NCBI GenBank assembly: GCA_011389815.1
Contig: JAABTP010000005.1
Location: 35,985 to 68,139 of the forward strand
From: Desulfobulbaceae bacterium
Lineage (GTDB): Bacteria > Desulfobacterota > Desulfobulbia > Desulfobulbales > Desulfobulbaceae
Length of the DNA stretch: 32,155 nucleotides
Reading direction: 5' to 3'
Within the stretch, counting starts at the first letter, position 1; each line of letters starts with the position of its first letter. Shown here one piece after another: positions 7,368 through 16,309 of the stretch. A model generated the notes under the pieces. It did no database searches. It had not been told where the DNA came from and was given only the letters and a program-made list of their open reading frames with translations. Both the position numbers and the translations under genes were made by a program.

Positions 7368-9970
7368 AAGGTACTGCTCCGGGTTGCTGCGATAAAGTTT
7401 AATAATCCTGAAAACTGAAATTCATCAGAATATTTTTTTAAATGGGTGCAAAAGACTGCATATTTTCCTGGATCCATCTCACATATATCGTTTATTTTTT
7501 CTGTTATTCCGTTGATGTCACCTATTTCAACAAGGCTGACCAGCTCATCCAGTACTTCTGGTGCAGGCAGGGAACAGTCTTTCGGGACTGTGCGTTTTTG
7601 GGCTGTACTATAGAGTAAGGTTATAGGCAGGTGGGCAGCCATGGTCTCCAGCAGCTTATTGACTGAATAAGGCTTTCCGATAAAATCGCTGAAACCGTGC
7701 TCCAGGCATTGTTGACGGAGGCCATTCTCCTCGGTTTCCAAGGAAGCAATTGCAATCATTGAGATATGAGCCAACTCCTCATGACGGGTGATCTTATGTC
7801 CTGTACGGAGGCTGTCTGTCAGTGGCATGGGCAGATCCATCAAAAGGATATCAGGTTGCACTGCCCGGCATTTTTCAATAATTCTTTGACCATCCTTGAC
7901 CTCATGGACAATAAAACCGACTGATTGGAGAATATCCCGAAGTACTGCCCGGTTGGAAGGTGTCTCATCAACCACCAGAACCTGCTGTTTTTTTTCCGGG
8001 TTATCATGGGATGTATAGCCAGTTATTGCTTGCAGGTGATTTTTTCCATTATTGATCCTCTCGCTCCTCTCATCCAGGGACGAAACTTCCAGGGTGAAGG
8101 AAAAACAGCTGCCTGGTCCCCCGTGCCCTGTGACTTCTTTCTTCATTGGGCTGATGAGTTGCAGCTTACCGCCCATCAGGTGTACTAACTGAGCACTGAT
8201 GGACAACCCCAGCCCAGTTCCTTCGCTATGGTGTAGACGATCACCTGCCTGGCGAAACGGCTCAAAGATTATCTCCTGATCTTCAGGAGCAATTCCAGGT
8301 CCGCTGTCTTCCACGGAAAAGGTTAACAGCACTTTGTTATTTTCAGTCTTCTCACCTCGAACGATCAGGGTGCAGTAGCCAGTTTCAGTAAATTTTACAG
8401 CATTGGAAAGTAAATTCAGAAGAACCTGGCGTAACCGTAACCCGTCCACCAGAATGGTGCTTGGTACATCGCCTTCAATGGCATAGTGAAAAGTCAGCCC
8501 CTTTTCCTTACTGCGGAGCTCTATAATATCTTTTATATTATGAAGAAAAGAAAGGGGATGAATCTCTGTCTTAATTACTTCAAGCCTGCCAGATTCTATT
8601 TTGGAGATATCCAGGATATCATTTATCAATAACAGAAGATGTTCCCCTGAACGATGAATGGTTTGAATACCGTTATGTTGTTTCTCGGTTAAGGTATCAT
8701 CCCGCAGCAGGATTTGGGTGTATCCGAGAATAGCATTCAGGGGAGTGCGCAGTTCATGGCTTATACTGGAAAGAAAAGCTGATTTGGCCCGGCTGGCTGC
8801 CTCTGCTTTTTCAGCTGCTTCATAGCGCTCAGTAATATCACGTCCCACACCTAAGACACCAGCAACAATCCCGTCATCATAAAGTAAGGGGGTTCGGATG
8901 GTTTCCAACAGCATCTTGGAATCGTCATCTGCAAAGGTTCCCCATTCCTCATGAACCACAGCAGTACCCGCTTCGATCGCCTGCTGATCCCGTTCATGAA
9001 ATCGTTTTGCCTGCTCTTTTTCAATAAGGTTATAATCTGTCTTACCGACAAGGTCTGCTTCCAGTACCCCGAAAAATTGTTCCACACGGGGATTGCAGGT
9101 CAGGTATACCCCCTCTATATCCTTGAGCCAAAGAAGGTCTGGAACCGTTTCTATAATCAATCGGTTCAGGCGTTGCATATAGTGAAGTTGTTTTTCAGCA
9201 GCTTTTTTCTCTGTGATATCAATCCAGGTGGAGCGGGTGTGGAGTATTTTTCCACTTGCATCCCGGACAGCTGAGACATTGAGCAGCACGTCAATCCGAC
9301 TGCCGTCACATCGTACCAATTGGAGTTCTTCATTACTGACTCTGCCTTTTTCCAGAAAGATGGTAAAGATTTGGTTGAATTCTTTATGGCAATCAGGGTG
9401 ATAGAAGTCTGTTATCTTGCGATTAATAATTTCTTTTCTTGTGTAACCAAGGCTGTCTGCAAAGGTTTGGTTACAGGTCAATATCCGGCGTGTCCCAGCA
9501 TCGACAGACCCGAGCATATTGGGAGAGCGATGATAAAGATCCCGGTATGCTTCTCTGCTCTCTACGAGCTGCTGTTTGAGCTGCCAACGGTCCAGGTTGA
9601 ACTGGATCAGGCGTTCAAGCAGGGTATCGGTGAGTTCGGACTTGGGGAGGCAATCGTCTGCTCCCTTTCTGATAATATTGAGAATGGTCTGCTCATCATC
9701 CAAAGAGGTCAGAACAACGATCGGGCAGGGTGCAACCAAAGAGGAGAGCTGCGCAAGGGTCTCGTTAATGCTACTATCCCGAAGGGAAAGATCAATGAAG
9801 AGCAGGTCAAATGTGCCTGTCTCAAGAGAGGCCAACCCTCTTTCCAGGGTTCGATGCTGCTGAACCCGCGCCCTGCTATAAGCGGTTAAGGCAAGATTAG
9901 CCTGAAAGAGTTCCGCATGATCTGGATTATCCTCTATCAAGAGTATGTGTAACTCCTTGTCATGCATCAC
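7337..9970 (-). CDS. Hybrid histidine kinase (REC-PAS-PAS-HisKA-HATPase-REC)
   Basis: An 877-residue cytoplasmic kinase. Domains: N-terminal receiver (8-125, Asp60), PAS (about 140-258), PAS (about 266-385), HisKA with phospho-acceptor His405 in SSISHELRTP, HATPase (about 505-630; N-box around Asn523, DSGPGI 555-560, GTGLGLS 584-590), and a second receiver (about 663-780, Asp712). A helical tail of about 90 residues follows that has no clear His-phosphotransfer motif. There are no membrane segments. GTG at 9970 followed by ATG at 9967 are both possible starts; the gene overlaps the preceding receiver gene by 11 bases. The N-terminal receiver suggests it is fed by the upstream kinase/Rcp1-like pair (inference). 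Confidence 0.9.
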   Translation of the reverse strand: MMHDKELHILLIEDNPDHAELFQANLALTAYSRARVQQHRTLERGLASLETGTFDLLFIDLSLRDSSINETLAQLSSLVAPCPIVVLTSLDDEQTILNIIRKGADDCLPKSELTDTLLERLIQFNLDRWQLKQQLVESREAYRDLYHRSPNMLGSVDAGTRRILTCNQTFADSLGYTRKEIINRKITDFYHPDCHKEFNQIFTIFLEKGRVSNEELQLVRCDGSRIDVLLNVSAVRDASGKILHTRSTWIDITEKKAAEKQLHYMQRLNRLIIETVPDLLWLKDIEGVYLTCNPRVEQFFGVLEADLVGKTDYNLIEKEQAKRFHERDQQAIEAGTAVVHEEWGTFADDDSKMLLETIRTPLLYDDGIVAGVLGVGRDITERYEAAEKAEAASRAKSAFLSSISHELRTPLNAILGYTQILLRDDTLTEKQHNGIQTIHRSGEHLLLLINDILDISKIESGRLEVIKTEIHPLSFLHNIKDIIELRSKEKGLTFHYAIEGDVPSTILVDGLRLRQVLLNLLSNAVKFTETGYCTLIVRGEKTENNKVLLTFSVEDSGPGIAPEDQEIIFEPFRQAGDRLHHSEGTGLGLSISAQLVHLMGGKLQLISPMKKEVTGHGGPGSCFSFTLEVSSLDERSERINNGKNHLQAITGYTSHDNPEKKQQVLVVDETPSNRAVLRDILQSVGFIVHEVKDGQRIIEKCRAVQPDILLMDLPMPLTDSLRTGHKITRHEELAHISMIAIASLETEENGLRQQCLEHGFSDFIGKPYSVNKLLETMAAHLPITLLYSTAQKRTVPKDCSLPAPEVLDELVSLVEIGDINGITEKINDICEMDPGKYAVFCTHLKKYSDEFQFSGLLNFIAATRSSTLCNPNKTQSL

Positions 9971-10418
9971 ATTTCTCTGTACTCTGTACCAGGTGGTGTT
10001 GGTTTAATTCCCAGTACTGCAGGATTTCGTTGATGACTTCTCCGTATTGATCTGCTTCCATAGGCTTAACAATATAGCTATTGGCATAGCTGCTTAAGGC
10101 ACGCTTAATGTCTTTTCCTGAATTGGAGGTGGAAAAAATAACCACAGGAATGCCTGCCAGCCGTTTGCTGTTTTTAATCCGGGCCAGGATTTCATGACCG
10201 TCATATTTGGGGAGTTTCAGATCCAACAGTACAAGCCAGGGAAGGTTTTGCTCAGGGGACGTTTCTATTTGTTCCAGATAGGTCATAGCCTCAGCCCCAT
10301 CATGGAGGCGGTTAACCCGAATTTTTTTATTGTAGTCTGAAATATAGAACTCGGCAAGTTCAGCATGATCATCGCTGTCCTCAACCAACAAAAGCTGTTC
10401 AGTTTTTCGCTCTCTCAT
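9960..10418 (-). CDS. Rcp1-like single-domain response regulator
   Basis: A 152-residue receiver-only protein with LLVEDSDDHAEL at the N-terminus, phospho-acceptor Asp in LVLLDLKLPKYDG, Ser/Thr in VIFSTSN and Lys in IVKPME. The extended pattern (HDGAEAMTYLEQ, then a long loop) is that of the Rcp1 class, normally partnered with phytochrome or other sensor kinases. GGGAGGAG is the Shine-Dalgarno. It lies between the membrane kinase and the hybrid kinase and probably shuttles phosphate between them. That role is inferred from order only. Confidence 0.9.
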   Translation of the reverse strand: MRERKTEQLLLVEDSDDHAELAEFYISDYNKKIRVNRLHDGAEAMTYLEQIETSPEQNLPWLVLLDLKLPKYDGHEILARIKNSKRLAGIPVVIFSTSNSGKDIKRALSSYANSYIVKPMEADQYGEVINEILQYWELNQHHLVQSTEKCDA

Positions 10419-10515
10419 TTACTCCTCCCTTGTTTCTGTATTTTTTGATTTTTTCTCAATATATTTTGTTTGTATAAACGTCCATCTTGCCACTTTTGGG
10501 GGAACAAAATATGAA

Positions 10516-12369
10516 TTATGTTTTGCTGTTCTGACCTGCTTGATGAGAGGTGTCGGACTGGCACTTGGGAAAGGTAAGACGAAAAACAGCACCTTCTCCC
10601 TGGAGCTGTGGCTCCACCTGTATATCTCCCCCATGAAATTTCATAATTTTTTTGACCACTGCCAGGCCAACGCCGGTTCCCTCTGTATGGGAATCAAGGC
10701 GATAGAACAGCCCAAAAATTTTTTCATGATATTCAGTGGGGATTCCAGGGCCATTATCTCTACAAAAAATATACCACCATTTTTCATCTTCAGTAGCATG
10801 AATCTCCAGCCTTCCGCATTTGTCATTCAATGCATATTTCAGGCAATTTGAAAGGATATTTTCAAAAACCTGAAGAATTCTGCTTTCATTGGCATAGAGA
10901 ACAGGAAGCTTGGATGTAATCTCAAAGGAGAAATGCTCTGTTTTGAGACGCATGCTCTGGTTTTCAGTAAAAGATGCGAGCAATTCATTGAGATCAATCT
11001 TTTTTTTATCCATATCCATTCTTCCCACCCGACTTAGTTCCAGCAGGTCTCTGATAAGCTGGCTCATCCGCTCATTGGCCTTCACCACCTTGTCCAGTTT
11101 ATCCACAGCCTGCTCGTATTTTCCCTGACCAGCAAGTTTACGAATAATACTGATAAAGCCCATGCTCGTGACAATGGGGGATTTCAGATCATGGGATACT
11201 GTATACACAAATTGTTCCAGTTCTTCATTGGAGCGGCTGAGTTCCTTTCTGCTCTCTTCAAGGGCAATATTTCTCTCTTTAAAACTGCCTGCTGCTCTGG
11301 TAAGTTCGCCCAGCTCATCCTTGAGAAGATATTTGGGAATTTCAGCCTCTGATGATCCGGAAGCAAGCCTTCTGAAGGTGTGACTCAGGCGGTTAAGAGG
11401 TTCTGTAATACTTTTGATGATCAGAAAAGAAAACACGCTGATAAACAGGAGCAGGATACCAGAGAGCAAAAGGAGAAAATGTGAAATTGCACTTGCACGA
11501 TCCAGCATCTGTTCTTGAAGTTGATCAGAGTTTTTCGCAATCATTGTGGAAAGTCGTTCTGCCTGGTAGATTGTCTCGTATGCCTGAGCAGCCATAACCA
11601 CATTGACCAAATACAGGTAACCACGGGTTCGTTGGACAGCCTCAAGAAAGCTGCTTTCATAGCGGGCAAGCACTCTGGCTATTTCCTCCAAATGAGCCTG
11701 ATCACCTTTGGGCTCTTTTAACAGGGTTTCAATAACCTTTCCTGTTTTCTGGATGTTCTCTGTGGCTAAATAGATAAAAGTACTATCAAGGGAATCAAAA
11801 TATCGGTAAGCGTTTTTTTCAATCTGCAAGAGGAAGTTCAACATCTTGTAGTACTGCAAGGTTTTTTTGCTATTACTTGCCTGTAAGGAAGTGATCTGTT
11901 CTTCTATGAGCAGTTGAGCGTTGGTTGCATATTGGCGGAACTCTTGCCGAACCAGGCGTTGTTGAATGCCACGTTGCTTGCGAACTTCCTGAAAGGTTGT
12001 ATAATAGGTGTGCAGATATTTCTTTGCTTCCTGGATATATTCGTAGCTATCCAGTTTTTCTTTCCCCTGAATACTGGCAATGTCCTGGAGCATATGTGTG
12101 TAAATTTCTCCAACCCGCTCACCAGCAGCATTATGGCCGGAAGAGGTATAAATAAGAGCCTGACGCTGCATCTCTGACATATGCGTTGAAAAGGTGATGA
12201 TCTTTTCAACATGACGGCTAAAGGTGATAACGGCATGGAATTTGTCTGCTAAGGTGCTTAGGGAACCGTACGAGAGAAAGGCAATAATAAAGGCCAGGAT
12301 CCCGGTAACGATATAGCCAGAGTATATCCTTTTTTTCAGGGGGATGTTTTTTATGAGTAACGATACCAT
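10516..12369 (-). CDS. Membrane sensor histidine kinase with HAMP domain
   Basis: A 617-residue kinase. Transmembrane helices at about 15-35 and 297-319 bracket a helical periplasmic sensor region of about 260 residues. HAMP is at about 320-372. HisKA has His393 in YTVSHDLKSP, and HATPase has an N-box in ENILSNCLKY, DNGPGI and GTGVGLAV. There is no PAS domain. The gene starts nine bases after the stop of the solute-binding-protein gene, so the two are co-translated and the binding protein is the obvious periplasmic ligand-presenting partner. The signal sensed is unknown. Confidence 0.9.
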   Translation of the reverse strand: MVSLLIKNIPLKKRIYSGYIVTGILAFIIAFLSYGSLSTLADKFHAVITFSRHVEKIITFSTHMSEMQRQALIYTSSGHNAAGERVGEIYTHMLQDIASIQGKEKLDSYEYIQEAKKYLHTYYTTFQEVRKQRGIQQRLVRQEFRQYATNAQLLIEEQITSLQASNSKKTLQYYKMLNFLLQIEKNAYRYFDSLDSTFIYLATENIQKTGKVIETLLKEPKGDQAHLEEIARVLARYESSFLEAVQRTRGYLYLVNVVMAAQAYETIYQAERLSTMIAKNSDQLQEQMLDRASAISHFLLLLSGILLLFISVFSFLIIKSITEPLNRLSHTFRRLASGSSEAEIPKYLLKDELGELTRAAGSFKERNIALEESRKELSRSNEELEQFVYTVSHDLKSPIVTSMGFISIIRKLAGQGKYEQAVDKLDKVVKANERMSQLIRDLLELSRVGRMDMDKKKIDLNELLASFTENQSMRLKTEHFSFEITSKLPVLYANESRILQVFENILSNCLKYALNDKCGRLEIHATEDEKWWYIFCRDNGPGIPTEYHEKIFGLFYRLDSHTEGTGVGLAVVKKIMKFHGGDIQVEPQLQGEGAVFRLTFPKCQSDTSHQAGQNSKT

Positions 12370-12378
12370 TTTTCTCTC

Positions 12379-13641
12379 TCAGGCAAGAACAAACTCACTC
12401 CATTTCGGCAAGGTATACTCATAGGTATCCATAACCGTATTCCAAATAGCGATATTTTCAAAGCGTTGGATATAAGATCCACCGGTGCGGACAGTGCCCG
12501 GTTGCACAGATATCTTTCCATCAGTTCCTCGCAGTGCTTCTGCAGCAGGTTTGCCATCATACCAATAATCCCACTCCGCTTCCGACATAAAGGGACGAGA
12601 GCGTTGTGGATTTGATATATAATATCCCTGTCTGGCAATAAAGGCACCAGGCCAACCAGAGAGCCACCAGTTCATAAAGGCATAGGCAGCATCAAGCCGT
12701 TCACCTGAGCATGCGCGGGAAAGACACATAACTCCGTGCCAGGCCCGGTAACCCTCTTTGGGGGCTGCGTAGATGCAGGGGATATTCATGCCGTTTAAGG
12801 TACTCACTCCTGGTGAGAACATGCTTTGCAGAACAACCTCACCTGATGCCATCAGGTCCACTGATTGTGGAACAGAACTCCAGACACCACGAAAATGGCC
12901 TTGCCGTTTTTTGGTAATGATAATGTCAAAAAGCTGATCCACCTCTTCTCTGGTCATATTACCCATGTCCTGAAACTGCATCTCTCCTTGGGCCTGCACA
13001 GCAAGTGCAAGGTCAAACAGACCAATGGTTGGTGCATTCACAATAGCAACCTTGCCGTGAAAACGTTTTTCCAGGAGCCAGCCCCAGCTTTCTGTGGTAT
13101 AGGGAATACCCTGTTTCACCACATTTGCGTTATAGCCAAAGGAGTCTGTGTTGTGGACATAGGGCAGGAAGCTAATTTGACTGGTTGCATTTGAACCGAG
13201 TCTGTTATTTGCCTGGACATAAAGCAGCTTATAAGGGGCATCGCCAAGGCCCAATCTTGCCTTCTCCGTGATGCGTCCGGTTTTGCTCAGGCTGTTGATT
13301 TCATCCCAGTACACCAAGCGGTCGGTATCAATGGGCTGGATAGTTCTGGCCTGCCAGAGTACTTTAATGCTGTTTGACCATTGTTCATAGAGATCAAAGG
13401 AGTCAGGATCAGTACTTGCCTTGAGGAGTACCTCGGCACTTCCGCCGGGATAAAATTCAATATTGATTCCAAGATCTTTTTCTGCCTGTTGGCGAATTTT
13501 TTCCTGAAGAGTGACATGAGTTCCCACTATGCGGATGGTTGGTTTGTGGTTACGGGCCTTAATGATATTGGGAAAGGCTGTTGTTACCAGAGCTGCTGCG
13601 CCTAATTTACTGCTTTTTTTAAGAAAAGATCGGCGGTTCAT
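12379..13641 (-). CDS. Tat-exported extracellular solute-binding protein (PotD/Fe-type fold)
   Basis: A 420-residue periplasmic protein of the ABC-transporter solute-binding superfamily (spermidine/putrescine-like). A twin-arginine signal is present (NRRSFLKKSS, residues 2-11, then a hydrophobic stretch ending near ARN). Family traits are the YVHNTDSFGYNANVV region, FHGKVAIVNAPT, AYAFMNWWLSG and a C-terminal region rich in aromatics. No ABC permease or ATPase gene is adjacent. The next gene is a membrane histidine kinase, so this is more likely a ligand receptor for signalling than a transport component. Polyamine is only a family guess. Tat export suggests folding or cofactor binding before export. 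Confidence 0.85.
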   Translation of the reverse strand: MNRRSFLKKSSKLGAAALVTTAFPNIIKARNHKPTIRIVGTHVTLQEKIRQQAEKDLGINIEFYPGGSAEVLLKASTDPDSFDLYEQWSNSIKVLWQARTIQPIDTDRLVYWDEINSLSKTGRITEKARLGLGDAPYKLLYVQANNRLGSNATSQISFLPYVHNTDSFGYNANVVKQGIPYTTESWGWLLEKRFHGKVAIVNAPTIGLFDLALAVQAQGEMQFQDMGNMTREEVDQLFDIIITKKRQGHFRGVWSSVPQSVDLMASGEVVLQSMFSPGVSTLNGMNIPCIYAAPKEGYRAWHGVMCLSRACSGERLDAAYAFMNWWLSGWPGAFIARQGYYISNPQRSRPFMSEAEWDYWYDGKPAAEALRGTDGKISVQPGTVRTGGSYIQRFENIAIWNTVMDTYEYTLPKWSEFVLA

Positions 13642-13778
13642 AGGTGAAAAAGAATTGGAACAGGTTGTTATTTTCGTAGTTGGCAGGTGAAAGAGGTTTA
13701 ACCAAGGATAAGGATAGCAGAATGCGATCAGTAATTCATCTTCTTTGTTGTTGACGTTGTCCTGTTATAGGGTTCTTC

Positions 13779-13807
13779 TTGACGAATAGTATGCTGTCAC
13801 GTACTTT
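13779..13807 (+). promoter_or_regulatory. Candidate promoter of the ygbA-like gene
   Basis: TTGACG (13779-13784), a 17-base spacer and TACTTT (13802-13807), 41 bases before the start codon. The spacer holds TGAC...GTCA arms (N12) overlapping the -35 element, a possible operator. No classical CRP/FNR half-site pair was found. Confidence 0.4.
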
Positions 13808-13848
13808 TGACCTGTGTAGGGGTGGAAAATGGATAAGGAGGTGATGAT

Positions 13849-14217
13849 ATGAAATGTGATAAAAAAATCAAGAAAAGGTCTGGGCGAATGCAGCGCGAAG
13901 CTGACACGGTTGCGGTAATGATTCACCAGTACTGTCGTCGGCTCAAACATAATGACAGCGAGGAACTCTGTGCGGATTGTGCTGAACTGTTGCGCTATGC
14001 CGAGCAAAGTCTTGCTCAATGTCCTTTTCAGGAAGGGAAAACAACCTGTGGCAATTGTCAGGTTCATTGCTATAAACCAAGCATGCGTGAAAAAATTCGT
14101 AAGGTGATGCGGGTTGTTGGTCCCCGGATGATCCTGACCAATCCAATCATGGCCTTGAGACATGCTATGGATGGATTGCGAAAAAAACCAATAGAGGAAA
14201 AAGGAAAGAAAGAGTGA
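13849..14217 (+). CDS. ygbA: YgbA-family protein (nitrous-oxide/NO-stimulated)
   Basis: A 122-residue Cys-rich protein of the YgbA_NO family. Conserved features: a basic start, CADCAELLRYA (Cys41, Cys44), CPF (Cys58), CGNCQVHC (Cys67, Cys70, Cys74) followed by YKPSMREKIRKVMR and GPRM. AAGGAGG lies seven bases before ATG. Members are induced by nitric oxide and aid recovery from nitrosative stress in enterobacteria; the biochemical activity is not settled. The cysteine set suggests metal or Fe-S binding. It is divergent from the sensory operon and convergent with the flavoprotein gene. Confidence 0.85.
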   Translation: MKCDKKIKKRSGRMQREADTVAVMIHQYCRRLKHNDSEELCADCAELLRYAEQSLAQCPFQEGKTTCGNCQVHCYKPSMREKIRKVMRVVGPRMILTNPIMALRHAMDGLRKKPIEEKGKKE

Positions 14218-14245
14218 TGATCAGTGGGGTTCTCGTAGGGCGCAC

Positions 14246-14273
14246 AAGGGCGACCCTGGTGATCGCCCTTTAT
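14246..14273. terminator. Probable bidirectional terminator between convergent genes
   Basis: AAGGGCGA (14246-14253) and TCGCCCTT (14263-14270) form an 8-bp stem with a 9-base loop. The T tract is short (TTTATT). It sits between the ygbA stop and the end of the flavoprotein gene. Confidence 0.5.
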
Positions 14274-14297
14274 TGAGGGGTGGTACGGTGAACCGGA

Positions 14298-15209
14298 CTA
14301 CTGCCGTTTCTTTCGGGCGTACATGGCTGCTTCGATGCCTGCAACACAACCTTCGCCAACAGCCTTGGCCATCTGATACGGAGGGCCGACAATATCACCG
14401 GCTGCATAAATCCCTGGGATATTGGTTTCCTGTTTGCGATTAACGTCAATATATTTAAAGCGTTCAGTGTCTAACATTACGCCGATCTGGGTGGCTAATT
14501 CAAGGGCTCCTTTGGATCCCAGTTCGATAAAAAGACCATCGACTTGTATCTTATCCCCATTTTTGAGGAGAACCTCTTCCAGCTTGTCATTACCAGTAAT
14601 TTCCTGTACCCAGTCACCAGTGCGGAGTTCAACGTCACTGGCATGAAGTTTTTCCAGCATCGCCTCAGAACCTTGCAGCTCTTCTGCCACCAGATAGACC
14701 TTGGCTGCATAATCAAGCAGGGTTAATGCTCCATCAATGGCTGCACTTTGGTTACCAACCACCATTACGGTATCATTGCGATAGAAGTTGGCATCACAGT
14801 CAACACAGTAGCTGACTCCCATGCCGTTGAGTTCTTTTTCACCAGGAACGGAAAGTTTATTTTTGGAGACCCCCATGGCAAAGATGATGGTCCGGCTTAT
14901 GACAGTATCACCACTTTCCAGTTCCACAGTGAACAACTCATTTTTTCCCTGGCCAATTTTTAAAACATCATCAGGTCGTACTTCGGTGCCAAAACGCTGA
15001 AGCTGATGCATACCTGCTTCCAGTAAGGTCTTGCCGTCCAGGATTTCGCTGATGCAGGCGTAGTTTTCTACATGGGCCGGGTAAAGAGCACTATTTTCAA
15101 TCCGTCCTAAGAGCAGGACATGGGTTTTTCTTCTGGTTGAATGAATGGCTGCCTGGATACCTGCTGGTCCTGCGCCGATAATAATAACATCATAGATTGC
15201 ATCCGACAT
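14298..15209 (-). CDS. Thioredoxin-reductase-like FAD/disulfide flavoprotein
   Basis: A 303-residue protein when started at the ATG at 15209, which has GAGGAGG seven bases upstream; a longer in-frame start at 15266 lacks such a site. FAD-binding GAGPAG is at 12-17, the redox-active pair Cys135-Val-Asp-Cys138 (followed by Asp, as in TrxB) and the C-terminal FAD motif IYAAGDIVGPP. The second dinucleotide site reads GNQSAA (152-157), not GGGDSA, and the HRRxxxR NADPH-phosphate motif is absent. The electron donor may therefore be NADH or ferredoxin instead of NADPH (inference). No thioredoxin gene is adjacent, so the partner is unknown. Confidence 0.85.
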   Translation of the reverse strand: MSDAIYDVIIIGAGPAGIQAAIHSTRRKTHVLLLGRIENSALYPAHVENYACISEILDGKTLLEAGMHQLQRFGTEVRPDDVLKIGQGKNELFTVELESGDTVISRTIIFAMGVSKNKLSVPGEKELNGMGVSYCVDCDANFYRNDTVMVVGNQSAAIDGALTLLDYAAKVYLVAEELQGSEAMLEKLHASDVELRTGDWVQEITGNDKLEEVLLKNGDKIQVDGLFIELGSKGALELATQIGVMLDTERFKYIDVNRKQETNIPGIYAAGDIVGPPYQMAKAVGEGCVAGIEAAMYARKKRQ

Positions 15210-15565
15210 GAAAGACCTCCTCTTGTCGTTATGGGTCGTTATGGATGTTTTTCTTCGTTTTTTCAAGAGGGAAGTTTAACTCGCAAAAAAAACAGAAAAG
15301 AATTTGTTTGATTTTATTCAGGCTTATGTACACTATATTCAGTTCAGGGTCGACATAATTCTCAGAACCCGTTATACTCCTTCTATGTTTTTTTAAGATA
15401 AACAATGGATAAAGTTGCTCTGATTTTATTCTCTTGAGTTCCTGTATAATCACGTATTGCAGAGCTGTTTTAACGGCGAAAGAAATGCTATTCAGTGGGC
15501 AGCGTCGTTGGTTTGAATAGTGTCACTGATAAGAGCTGAATGAACAGATCAGTAGGGGGAAATTT
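15210..15565. other. Divergent intergenic region before tolQ, with two promoter candidates
   Basis: No gene is seen. TCGACA-N17-TATACT (15350-15378) is a good sigma70-like match toward tolQ, and TATAAT at 15445-15450 is a second -10 with a poor -35. CTATTCA (15488-15494) and TGAATAG (15514-15520) could pair in the tolQ leader. Confidence 0.4.
15225..15266 (-). promoter_or_regulatory. Candidate promoter plus 10-bp tandem repeat before the flavoprotein gene
   Basis: On the minus strand TTGAAA (15266-15261), a 17-base spacer and CATAAC (15243-15238) form a plausible promoter. A perfect 10-bp direct repeat (GTCGTTATGG at 15225-15234 and 15235-15244) overlaps the -10 and lies just before the Shine-Dalgarno. 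It could be an operator or a slippage site. Confidence 0.35.
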
Positions 15566-16258
15566 GTGAATCTTTCTGTGTTAAGCATGATGGCGCATGC
15601 CGGTTGGGTAGTGAAGCTGGTTATGCTTGTCCTGCTTATTTTTTCCGTGCTTTCCTGGTGGATTATTATTTCCAAATATTTTTTATTTTCAAGGGCTCGT
15701 TATGCCTCGGAGGATTTTTTAGCAGATTTCTGGGAATCAAAAACCCTGAATAATGCGTATGAGGCTGCACAGAATTTTACGCTCAGTCCAGAGGCTTCTG
15801 TCTTTGTCTCAGGCTTTAATGAGTTGCGCAAGATCAGTGCAGCCCGCAGTGAACGTGTCCCCACAGAAACCCTGCAAAGCAAGCTGGCCTCAATGGATAA
15901 TCTGAAGCGAGCGGTTCGCAAGGCCCAACTGGTGGAAACTGATCGACTGGAGCGTTCTCTTTCTTTTTTAGCCACCACTGGAAGCGCTACCCCTTTTATT
16001 GGACTGTTTGGGACGGTCTGGGGAATCCTGACCTCTTTTCAGGAAATAGGGGCCCATGGTTCTGCCTCTTTGGCTGTTGTTGCTCCGGGTATTGCTGAGG
16101 CCTTGGTTGCTACCGCTGCAGGCTTGGCGGTGGCGATCCCAGCAGTTGTGTTTTATAATTTTTACTGCAATAAAGTAGCTGATTTTGAATCACATATTGA
16201 GAATTTTTCTTTTGATTTTTTAAATCTGGTTGAACGTGATATGCTGTCAAGAGAGTAG
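15566..16258 (+). CDS. tolQ: TolQ proton-channel subunit (MotA/TolQ/ExbB family)
   Basis: A 230-residue inner-membrane protein with three helices: about 15-37, then two long ones at about 130-155 and 170-195. The hallmark blocks are present: GSATPFIGLFGTVWGI and PGIAEALVATAAGLAVAIPAVVFYN, which carry the pore threonines. The GTG start has AGGGGG seven bases upstream. TolQ and TolR form the proton-motive-force-driven motor that energises TolA for outer-membrane constriction at division and lipid homeostasis. ExbB is the near alternative, but the downstream tolA and tolB genes decide for TolQ. Confidence 0.93.
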   Translation: MNLSVLSMMAHAGWVVKLVMLVLLIFSVLSWWIIISKYFLFSRARYASEDFLADFWESKTLNNAYEAAQNFTLSPEASVFVSGFNELRKISAARSERVPTETLQSKLASMDNLKRAVRKAQLVETDRLERSLSFLATTGSATPFIGLFGTVWGILTSFQEIGAHGSASLAVVAPGIAEALVATAAGLAVAIPAVVFYNFYCNKVADFESHIENFSFDFLNLVERDMLSRE

Positions 16259-16309
16259 CCGGGCTCAGGCAGAATTATTTTGTTGTCCTTCTCAAAGGAG
16301 AGGGAATCA

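Noticed and set aside
15229-15453. A 74-codon minus-strand frame before tolQ
   Set aside because: No Shine-Dalgarno and no family match; it overlaps the start region of the flavoprotein gene and promoter candidates.
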